From Allomuricauda sp. (GTDB lineage: Bacteria; Bacteroidota; Bacteroidia; Flavobacteriales; Flavobacteriaceae), in NCBI GenBank assembly GCA_028289745.1, contig JANQOD010000227.1:1-6449 (forward strand): a stretch of 6,449 nucleotides of DNA, given 5' to 3'. This document shows, piece after piece, positions 1 to 5,071 of this stretch. Position 1 is the stretch's first letter. Every line of letters starts with the position of its first letter. A program made the translations under genes and the position numbers. The notes beneath the pieces were generated by a model. That model saw only the letters and a list, made by a program, of their open reading frames with translations. It was not told the DNA's origin and searched no databases.

Positions 1-32
1 GTAATCTCTTGATTTTCAGTAACAGTTTCCAT
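1..32 (-). CDS. Possible 5' end of a divergent gene (partial)
   Basis: On the minus strand an ATG at 32-30 opens a frame reading METVTENQEI that stays open to the window edge. Only ten codons are visible, so the product cannot be identified. The support is positional: a start here would make a normal divergent pair with the hydrolase gene at 131, separated by 98 nt with room for two promoters. Ten open codons are common by chance in A/T-rich DNA, so this is a suggestion only. Confidence 0.3.
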   Translation of the reverse strand, partial: METVTENQEI

Positions 33-62
33 AGTACCACTTGGTTTTGGTGAAGTGACTTC

Positions 63-93
63 TTTTTACTTAGCGAAAGAATGTGTATTTTTA
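63..93 (+). promoter_or_regulatory. Candidate Bacteroidota-type promoter for the hydrolase gene
   Basis: TATTTTTA at 86-93 matches seven of eight positions of the Bacteroidota -7 element TAnnTTTG, and TTTT at 63-66 lies exactly 19 nt upstream where TTTG is expected. Transcription would start near base 100 and give a leader of about 30 nt. Each box deviates at one position and the region is A/T-rich, so a chance match is possible. Confidence 0.3.
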
Positions 94-111
94 GTTTCCT
101 TTATAGAGTAA

Positions 112-126
112 GTTACAAAAAGTAAC
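112..126. repeat. Inverted repeat directly upstream of the hydrolase start
   Basis: GTTAC (112-116) and GTAAC (122-126) are perfect 5-bp inverted arms around an AAAAA spacer, ending four bases before the ATG at 131. In DNA this could be a small operator half-site pair. In RNA it would be a weak hairpin covering the ribosome landing zone. Short arms in A/T-rich sequence arise easily by chance, so function is unproven. Confidence 0.4.
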
Positions 127-130
127 CTGA

Positions 131-970
131 ATGAAAAAACTACTCACCCGAATAATGCCAATCTTCTACGGTCAATGGCTCAATTTTGTTGTGCTTTTTG
201 ATAAACAGAAAGCCGCACAAATTGCATTTGATATTTTTTGTACGATACGCAAGGGGCGTGTCAGGCCCGAGCAAAAAAATTTTCTTGATGCTGCAAAATT
301 TTCGGTCGAAGAAGTCATAGAACAACATATACAGGCCTATCGATGGCCGGGTAGTAAAGAGACCGTTCTTTTGCTACATGGTTGGGAAAGTAATACCCAT
401 CGTTGGCGCAATCTTATAAAAAAACTACAAGGGCATGATTTTGATATTTTGGCGTTCGATGCCCCTGCCCATGGGAACTCTACTGGAGAAATGTTGCATG
501 TTCCGCTGTATGCCCATACATTGCGGCATTTTTTGGAAAAGTACCGCCCTAAATCGGTAGTGGCGCATTCTATTGGTGGCATGACCATTTTGTACGATCA
601 CTTTGTCAATCCGGAATCTTCTGTTGAAAAAATAGTTACCGTTGGTTCCCCTTGTGAATTCGAGCGGTTTATGCACCATTACCAAGAAATTCTGAAGTTC
701 AACAAAAGGGTTTGGAAGGCCATGAACAAAAGGCTCAAAGATTGGTTTGGGTACCACTTCAATGAGTTCTCAAGTGCCCGTTTTGTTGCGAACAATACCA
801 AAAAGGGACTTCTTTTTCATGATAAATTGGATATGCAGGTTCCCTATACCGAATCGGTACGTGTTCATGAGCATTGGAAAGGAAGCAAATTGGTCTTGAC
901 CGAGGGATTGGGGCACTCTATGCACCAAGGCCAAGTAAATGAGCAGATTGTGGCATTTCTGGAAGAATAA
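131..970 (+). CDS. Alpha/beta hydrolase family protein
   Basis: This 279-residue protein has the hallmarks of the alpha/beta hydrolase fold (serine esterase/lipase-like). The oxyanion-hole motif LLHGW is at about 81-85 and the strand-turn motif FDAPAHG at about 109-115. The nucleophile elbow AHSIGG puts the likely catalytic serine at 147. HDKLDMQVP at 230-238 supplies the likely acid Asp234, and GLGHS the likely His262. The first elbow position is Ala rather than the usual Gly of GxSxG, a tolerated variant in the superfamily. The first 75 residues form an N-terminal extension without a convincing signal peptide or lipobox, although it has a short hydrophobic patch (residues 12-24). A cytosolic or membrane-associated location fits best. 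The substrate cannot be read from sequence; candidates are carboxylic esters, thioesters or lipids. The VOC gene follows after 32 nt on the same strand, so the two are probably co-transcribed. The ATG is the first in frame, with no Shine-Dalgarno sequence. Confidence 0.9.
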   Translation: MKKLLTRIMPIFYGQWLNFVVLFDKQKAAQIAFDIFCTIRKGRVRPEQKNFLDAAKFSVEEVIEQHIQAYRWPGSKETVLLLHGWESNTHRWRNLIKKLQGHDFDILAFDAPAHGNSTGEMLHVPLYAHTLRHFLEKYRPKSVVAHSIGGMTILYDHFVNPESSVEKIVTVGSPCEFERFMHHYQEILKFNKRVWKAMNKRLKDWFGYHFNEFSSARFVANNTKKGLLFHDKLDMQVPYTESVRVHEHWKGSKLVLTEGLGHSMHQGQVNEQIVAFLEE

Positions 971-1001
971 TTGCAAACAGTGCCTTGATCGTCTATTTTT
1001 A
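971..1001 (+). promoter_or_regulatory. Weak candidate internal promoter before the VOC gene
   Basis: TATTTTTA at 994-1001 repeats the -7-like box seen upstream of the hydrolase, with TTG at 971-973, 20 nt upstream. If used, transcription would begin just downstream of the ATG at 1003, and translation would then have to start at the second ATG (1021). The match is weak and read-through from the hydrolase gene would make it unnecessary. Confidence 0.2.
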
Positions 1002-1002
1002 A

Positions 1003-1440
1003 ATGTCAAATTTCTACACCATGGGCATAACACCCTTTCATGTGGCCATTCCCGTGCATAATTTGGATGCATGCCGCACCTTTTATAGGGAAACTTTAGG
1101 CTGTGAAGAAGGTCGAAGTAGCGACCATTGGGTCGATTTCAACCTTTTCGGCCATCAAGTCGTCATTCACTACAAACCAAAGTCTGAAGAACAACTTCAC
1201 ACCAATCAGGTTGATGGCAAAAATGTTCCGGTACCCCATTATGGGGTGGTATTGCCATGGGGCGTGTTCGAATCTTTTTCAAAGGAGTTGCAAGAAAAAG
1301 GAGTCGAGTTTGTCATCGAACCCTATGTGCGTTTTAAGGGTGAAATAGGTGAACAGGCCACTATGTTTTTTTTAGACCCCGCAGGCAATGCCCTTGAATT
1401 CAAGGCCTTTAAAGATATGGGACAGTTGTTTGCAAAATAA
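1003..1440 (+). CDS. VOC-fold (glyoxalase/extradiol dioxygenase superfamily) protein, COG3565-like
   Basis: The 145-residue product shows a vicinal-oxygen-chelate fold made of two beta-alpha-beta-beta-beta modules. The first starts at PFHVAIPVHNLDACRTFY (about 11-28) and the second at HYGVVLPW (about 79-86). Probable metal ligands are His13, His79 and Glu132, the last in the C-terminal NALEFKAF motif, as in metal-dependent VOC enzymes. The stretches FGHQVVIHY, EPYVRFKGEIGEQATMFF and DPAGNALEFKAF are typical of the predicted-dioxygenase group COG3565, whose substrate is generally unknown. It is a single-domain, full-length cytosolic protein. Family members usually begin just before PFH, so the ATG at 1021 (MGITPFHV) is a credible alternative start, shortening the protein by six residues. 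It lies 32 nt after the hydrolase stop. Its own stop is 3 nt from the stop of the convergent DUF2306 gene. A role in detoxification or aromatic metabolism is speculation. Confidence 0.9.
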   Translation: MSNFYTMGITPFHVAIPVHNLDACRTFYRETLGCEEGRSSDHWVDFNLFGHQVVIHYKPKSEEQLHTNQVDGKNVPVPHYGVVLPWGVFESFSKELQEKGVEFVIEPYVRFKGEIGEQATMFFLDPAGNALEFKAFKDMGQLFAK

Positions 1441-1443
1441 TGC

Positions 1444-2070
1444 TCAACCTAAGATCAACCCTTTTCGCCTCACCCAAAGGTGGGCAAAAATCAAATTGGG
1501 CACCCAACACAACCAAGCGACAATTTTATAGGCAATCAAAAACTCGCCGAAGGCAAAGGTCAACAACGGCAACCACAACCTTAGGGTCACCGCCGCAAAA
1601 CAGGCCGCATAGCTATAGATCATCATGCCTTGGTGCAGTTGCAGATCTTTTTTCTTGATCGCACGGTAAGCAGCTATCGTGGTGTAGAGCCATACAAGCC
1701 CGAGAAGTATGAAACCCAAAGAAGTGACCCATCCGCCCGTGGCATAAAGCCCAATATAAACGGCACAGACCCCGCTGATCAGCACTGACGTAACGTATAT
1801 CTTCCCCAAATTGCGGTGAAGATCAAGACGTTTTGCACGTAGTTTTTTGCTGAATTGCGACCACCCCGAGAGCAGTGCAATGCCCCCAAAAATGATATGG
1901 CCATAAAAACCAATGTTCCAAAAGGTGTCTGATAATAATTCTTGGGATTTACTCAATAAAAGGCCCATCTCTTTCCCCCCCAAAATATATCCCAAAGGGT
2001 ACAGTCCGACCCCTATCGCCAAAAAAGCGAAAACAAACCATGCAATTTTATTGGTAGTGCTACCTGCCAT
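1444..2070 (-). CDS. DUF2306-type integral membrane protein
   Basis: This 208-residue protein is very hydrophobic, with six likely membrane helices at about 9-30, 51-71, 91-111, 116-137, 150-171 and 178-199. It matches the general pattern of the DUF2306 family of predicted inner-membrane proteins. The visible family-like signatures are FYGHIIFGGIALLSG in helix 2, LHRNLGKIY before helix 3, LQLHQGMMIYSYA before helix 5, and the closing LCWVPNLIFAHLW. Histidines at 58, 85, 146 and 197 sit at or near helix ends and could bind a metal or heme, but that is inference; no biochemical role for this family is known to me. The start ATG lies 3 nt after the esterase stop, so translation is probably coupled to the upstream gene and the two share an mRNA. 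No T-rich hairpin follows its stop, which is 3 nt from the convergent VOC stop, so transcripts may run antisense into that gene. Confidence 0.9.
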   Translation of the reverse strand: MAGSTTNKIAWFVFAFLAIGVGLYPLGYILGGKEMGLLLSKSQELLSDTFWNIGFYGHIIFGGIALLSGWSQFSKKLRAKRLDLHRNLGKIYVTSVLISGVCAVYIGLYATGGWVTSLGFILLGLVWLYTTIAAYRAIKKKDLQLHQGMMIYSYAACFAAVTLRLWLPLLTFAFGEFLIAYKIVAWLCWVPNLIFAHLWVRRKGLILG

Positions 2071-2073
2071 CTT

Positions 2074-3819
2074 TTATCGATATCGCCAACTGGTCAAATC
2101 GGCCCCTTGAGGGGCACTCTCGGCTATTCGTTTCATTATTTTCGGCACGTACATACTGTTATAGCGCAAACGACTGATATGGTTGGGCAGTTCTGGATCG
2201 CCATTCCAACAGTGTTCGGCCCTATCACCATAAAGTACCTCACCTTCATAATAAGGGTCTGTGGTCTGCTCGAGAAAGTCTTCCATGAGATATACGGCAT
2301 TATTGAGATAATAGTTATCCATATCGCCACAATAGATATGTATTTTTCCTCTCAATTTCTTTCCCAACTTGTTCCAATCGCGTTCGAGAATGTAGCGCAA
2401 ATCATAATTCTCTTTCCAATATTCGGCAACACCATGGTCTATCTGGCCGGTCATTTTGTCCCACAAACGAACAGGGTAACCATCATCCCCCTGTGGAGAA
2501 TAAGTAGCTTCCCAAATATCCCATTGTTGGCCTGAACGTGATTTGGTGCCCAGTACCAATTCTAAATGATTATAGTCTTTCAGAGAAATATCTACATGGC
2601 CCAAGTAATCACGATGCCCTGGCACTTCAAATTCTTTATGGGCGCTCTCGTAATAGTAAGCGTTCTTATCTTCATAAATATTGGTCAAGCAGTACGCCCT
2701 AAAATCAATGGGGTCTGGGCAAGCGGCAAAGCAGCCGTTGTATTGCTCTGGATATTTGACCTGTACGGCCAATGCTTCCCAACCACCTGTTGAGCCCCCA
2801 TAAAGAAAGCGGGCCCAACCTTCACCAATACCCCTGAATTGCTTTTCTATATAGGGAATCAACTCATAGGTTATGGCATCACCATAAGGCCCCTGACTGG
2901 CCGAATTCACCGCATATGAATCGTCATAATAGGGCGTTGGATGTTGTATTTCGATAATCAAAAACCGGGGAAAATCGGGTTCATTCCATCGTTTATAAAA
3001 ATCATAGGCCTCTTGCTGTTGCATGATGTTGTACCCCTCAACGCCAAAGCGCTCTGAATAATCGGGCTCAAGACCGGGGTCAGGTGGCACGGTACGGAAA
3101 CCGCCGAAATCATCAGGAAAATGTCCATGAAAAATCATCAACGGATATTGGGCATCGGGATGTTCATCAAACCCTTTTGGCAGCAGCACATGGGCGCCTA
3201 AATACATATCCCTGCCCCAAAACTCAGATAGTTTTTCAGATTTGATCTTTATGTGTTTGATCCATTCGGTATCTTCGGGTTCTTCAATTGGCGGTATCTT
3301 CCGATCCATGATCACCTGAACGTCTTTCGGTCCGTTTTCGGTGATGGTCACCTTGAACGGTTTGCTATAAAGGTTTTCTGGTGAACGGTTCCATTGTTGG
3401 CCTTCACCATTGTCCATCGGTAGTTTTACGGTATGTCCGGTCGAAAGATCAAAAGTTTCATAGACGTGCAACAATGCCTGCACTTGATATTCACCAGGTG
3501 GAATTTCTGCCATGCTGCCGTAAGGAAAGCCAAATACTTCGGCATTGAATACCTTTGCCTCATCGGGTTGCATGTTTTCGACATCCATACCATAGATAAT
3601 CTGTCCGTTAAGGCCAGCATTGATTTGAAAGCGCGGTTCTTTTTCATCATTGTTCGAGAACATCAGCAACAAACGCCCATCTTTTGCTTCACTGGCCACT
3701 TCTTTTGAGAAAGACACTTCAATGGTGGCGGCTATTTTTTTTTCTGTCGTACATGCCCAAAAAAAAGTGGAAAAAATAAGAACTGGGAATAAAGAAAATT
3801 TCATGATTGGCTTTTTCAT
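2074..3819 (-). CDS. Secreted esterase-like (esterase D/Fes superfamily) putative lipoprotein
   Basis: The product has 581 residues from the ATG at 3819. An in-frame TTG at 3822 and a second ATG at 3804 are alternatives; all keep the same signal peptide. A short basic N-terminus and a hydrophobic segment lead to FFWAC at Cys23. This resembles a lipobox, but Trp at -2 is atypical, so lipidation is probable rather than certain. Residues about 28-170 look like a beta-rich accessory domain (GEYQVQALLHVYETF near 109-123). Residues about 190-560 form the alpha/beta hydrolase domain of the putative esterase type: YPLMIFHGHFPDD near 225-237, the elbow YGGSTGG with nucleophile Ser343, CGDMD with probable acid Asp499 or Asp501, and AEHCW with His536. 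Many surface Tyr, Trp and acidic residues fit an extracytoplasmic enzyme. The substrate is unknown; related folds cleave feruloyl, acyl or siderophore esters. It leads a two-gene unit with the DUF2306 gene 3 nt downstream. Confidence 0.85.
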   Translation of the reverse strand: MKKPIMKFSLFPVLIFSTFFWACTTEKKIAATIEVSFSKEVASEAKDGRLLLMFSNNDEKEPRFQINAGLNGQIIYGMDVENMQPDEAKVFNAEVFGFPYGSMAEIPPGEYQVQALLHVYETFDLSTGHTVKLPMDNGEGQQWNRSPENLYSKPFKVTITENGPKDVQVIMDRKIPPIEEPEDTEWIKHIKIKSEKLSEFWGRDMYLGAHVLLPKGFDEHPDAQYPLMIFHGHFPDDFGGFRTVPPDPGLEPDYSERFGVEGYNIMQQQEAYDFYKRWNEPDFPRFLIIEIQHPTPYYDDSYAVNSASQGPYGDAITYELIPYIEKQFRGIGEGWARFLYGGSTGGWEALAVQVKYPEQYNGCFAACPDPIDFRAYCLTNIYEDKNAYYYESAHKEFEVPGHRDYLGHVDISLKDYNHLELVLGTKSRSGQQWDIWEATYSPQGDDGYPVRLWDKMTGQIDHGVAEYWKENYDLRYILERDWNKLGKKLRGKIHIYCGDMDNYYLNNAVYLMEDFLEQTTDPYYEGEVLYGDRAEHCWNGDPELPNHISRLRYNSMYVPKIMKRIAESAPQGADLTSWRYR

Positions 3820-3927
3820 CAAAAAAGATACTGATTTTGAAGAACCTGACGGTCAAAATTGGTCTAAAAACATACGAAACCGGCATGATTTCACGTTTAT
3901 TTTAAATAACCTACTTATTGCAGATCC
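3820..3927. promoter_or_regulatory. Divergent promoter region between esterase and small lipoprotein genes
   Basis: These 108 nt separate two divergent starts and must hold promoters for both. On the minus strand TATGTTTT (3874-3867) matches seven of eight positions of TAnnTTTG, but no TTG is found at the expected distance, so the esterase promoter is only partly supported. On the plus strand there are only degenerate TA-rich boxes (TTTATTTTAAAT around 3897-3908). I see no clear operator palindrome. Confidence 0.4.
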
Positions 3928-4089
3928 ATGAAAACCCTATTTCTGTTGATCGCCGTTTTCTTTGGCTCGCTGGCCGTGACCGGTTGCACCAATGATGAAG
4001 GTGACAATGATATCGATGTTATCACTCCTACCGATGACGAGGCCACGATCGGCGAGACCGACACTAGTTATAATGATCGAAAAAACTAA
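3928..4089 (+). CDS. Small putative lipoprotein (53 residues)
   Basis: The ATG at 3928 opens a 53-codon frame. A basic start (MKT) is followed by a hydrophobic helix (LFLLIAVFFGSLAV) and a lipobox-like VTGC with Cys19 as the lipidation site. The mature part is only 35 residues, rich in Asp, Glu and Thr, with no predicted fold, and resembles the acidic tails that follow lipidated cysteines in Bacteroidota. The Asp/Glu residues directly after Cys could favour surface export, although that is inferred from known flavobacterial lipoprotein sorting signals. No homologous family is recognised. It is divergent from the esterase gene and convergent with the lipoprotein gene ending at 4140. Its TAA stop overlaps the left arm of a hairpin terminator, a compact arrangement that supports a real gene. 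The main doubt is its short length. Confidence 0.65.
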   Translation: MKTLFLLIAVFFGSLAVTGCTNDEGDNDIDVITPTDDEATIGETDTSYNDRKN

Positions 4090-4121
4090 AGCCTCGGTTT
4101 TCACCAAGGCTTTGCTGTTTT
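4079..4121. terminator. Bidirectional hairpin terminator
   Basis: Arms AAAGCCT (4088-4094) and AGGCTTT (4107-4113) are perfect inverses, extended by GGT (4096-4098) and ACC (4103-4105) around a 4-nt loop. On the minus strand the one unpaired position becomes a T-G wobble, giving an 11-bp stem capped by a GAAA tetraloop and followed by AGTTTTTT (4087-4080). This is a textbook intrinsic terminator for the lipoprotein gene ending at 4140 and the operon behind it. On the plus strand the same position is a C-A mismatch and the T tract (4118-4121) is four long and 4 nt away, so termination of the small gene should be weaker. The left arm overlaps that gene's stop codon. Confidence 0.85.
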
Positions 4122-4139
4122 GGCAACTTGAAAACCAGG

Positions 4140-4559
4140 TCATTTAAAGCCCAGTTCCTCCATCTTTTTTTCCATATTGTCGGATATCTCCTTTACCCTT
4201 TCTTCGTATTTTGTATGCCGCGCACAAGATACCGAGAGTGTCAACCATTGTTGTGACCAAGAGGAAGCCTTCTGCATCATCTGTGAATACTCGGGCGAGG
4301 TAACCGCTTTCACCGGATCATCTTTGTATTTGGACAAAAAGGCGATGTACTCTTCAGACCACTCTTCATACTGGTCGATGAAATCATCACAGTCTTTTGC
4401 TTTTTCAAAATCGGCAGTATCTGTAGATTCACCATCCTTACTGCTTGAAATTACAATTTCTGAATCGTCTTCGACCACTTCTCCCGATTTGGGTTTCTTT
4501 TTGCACGATATACCCAACAGGAAAACGGAGCATAAAGCCAGTAGTATCGTATTTTTCAT
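4140..4559 (-). CDS. Small putative lipoprotein with a helical Cys-containing domain
   Basis: The 139-residue product begins with a lipoprotein signal (MKNTILLALCSVFLLGISC) that places the lipidated cysteine at 19, followed by KKK. Residues about 25-50 are an acidic Ser-rich linker. Residues 54-139 are a predicted helical domain: CDDFIDQYEEWSEEYIAFLSKY, then SPEYSQMMQKASSWSQQW, then a charged C-terminal helix. The mature domain has two cysteines, Cys57 and Cys112, which could form a disulfide outside the cytoplasm. The pattern recalls small Bacteroidota lipoproteins of uncharacterised DUF type (DUF6591-like is my tentative guess, not verified). It is the last gene of the unit starting at 6220: it begins 33 nt after the stop of the coiled-coil gene and is followed by the hairpin terminator. 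Its function is unknown; membrane anchoring of an envelope complex is one possibility. Confidence 0.85.
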   Translation of the reverse strand: MKNTILLALCSVFLLGISCKKKPKSGEVVEDDSEIVISSSKDGESTDTADFEKAKDCDDFIDQYEEWSEEYIAFLSKYKDDPVKAVTSPEYSQMMQKASSWSQQWLTLSVSCARHTKYEERVKEISDNMEKKMEELGFK

Positions 4560-4592
4560 TGCTTTGGTTTTAAAACGTTAAGATACAACTAT

Positions 4593-5042
4593 TTATCGGC
4601 CTTTCGGTTTTGGCAAACCTTCGAATCGATCTAAGATCCGACTTATTTTCTTTTCCAGGTCTTTTAACCTTTCCTCTAGGCTTCTAGGGGTTATTCGGTC
4701 ATGGCGATTATAGGGCAATACCGCATTGGGTGAATTGAACCAACCGGGATACTCTTTTCGAATGCTATCCAGTTCGGCCCTTCTGGCGGCAAGACAGGTT
4801 TTGATTCTTTCCACCAGCATTTCAGCTTCCTTGTAATCGGCCAGGGTATAGTCAGCGGGATTATCCTCCATATTCTTGATTTCTGCTTGGGTATTTTTAA
4901 GCTTCTGCTTACAGTCTTCAATTTCATCCAATAACTCCTGTACCCTTTCTTCTGAAGGATATTGGTAGGTTTGACCAACCACCGATACAAGGCCTAAGAC
5001 AGTGCATAGCGCTAGCGTCACCAATAATCTCATTTTTTTCAT
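4593..5042 (-). CDS. Secreted coiled-coil protein, function unknown
   Basis: The product has 149 residues from the ATG at 5042; a TTG at 5048 is in frame but less likely. A signal peptide covers about 1-23, with probable cleavage after VVG, so the mature protein starts QTYQYP in the periplasm or beyond. Residues 31-60 and 65-98 are two long charged helices (EERVQELLDEIEDCKQKL and AEMLVERIKTCLAARRAEL), probably an antiparallel helical hairpin. Each carries one cysteine, Cys44 and Cys83, which could be joined by a disulfide. A conserved-looking turn YPGWFNSP (98-105) follows, then a third helix (121-141) and a basic tail PKPKGR. No enzyme motif or named family is recognised. It sits 29 nt after the OmpA-like gene and 33 nt before the lipoprotein gene, on the same strand and with no terminator between, which indicates one operon. 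A structural or adaptor role next to the OmpA-like protein is inferred. Confidence 0.85.
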   Translation of the reverse strand: MKKMRLLVTLALCTVLGLVSVVGQTYQYPSEERVQELLDEIEDCKQKLKNTQAEIKNMEDNPADYTLADYKEAEMLVERIKTCLAARRAELDSIRKEYPGWFNSPNAVLPYNRHDRITPRSLEERLKDLEKKISRILDRFEGLPKPKGR

Positions 5043-5071
5043 GATCAATGAATTAGATTTGAATCGAACAG

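Noticed and set aside
38..57. CACTT/AAGTG inverted repeat near the left edge
   Set aside because: Five-base arms with a 10-nt spacer overlapping a TGGT direct repeat; too weak to call an operator.
425..757. 110-codon minus-strand frame inside the hydrolase gene
   Set aside because: It is a shadow of the hydrolase frame, which carries the catalytic motifs.
1467..1490. Possible hairpin CTCACC/GGTGGG near the DUF2306 3' end
   Set aside because: The stem is short, lies within the coding region and has no T tract on either strand, so it does not support a terminator call.
2107..2535. 142-codon open frame on the plus strand inside the esterase gene
   Set aside because: It lies opposite the catalytic C-terminal part of the esterase (Asp/His motifs) and has no recognisable features of its own.
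3650..3931. 93-codon plus-strand frame ending in an ATGA overlap with the small lipoprotein start
   Set aside because: The ATGA overlap looks like translational coupling, but the frame mostly runs antisense to the esterase signal peptide and N-terminus and its translation is not protein-like.
3937..4143. 68-codon minus-strand frame running on from the 4140 lipoprotein region
   Set aside because: It spans the hairpin terminator and lies antisense to the small lipoprotein gene; its translation has no signal or domain.
4567..4576. GTTTTAAAAC palindrome between the coiled-coil and lipoprotein genes
   Set aside because: A/T-only core in a 33-nt operon spacer with no adjacent promoter boxes of quality; likely chance.
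4177..4581. 134-codon open frame on the plus strand
   Set aside because: It is antisense to the lipoprotein gene at 4140-4559, which has a signal peptide, lipobox and operon context. The plus-strand translation shows no signal or domain.
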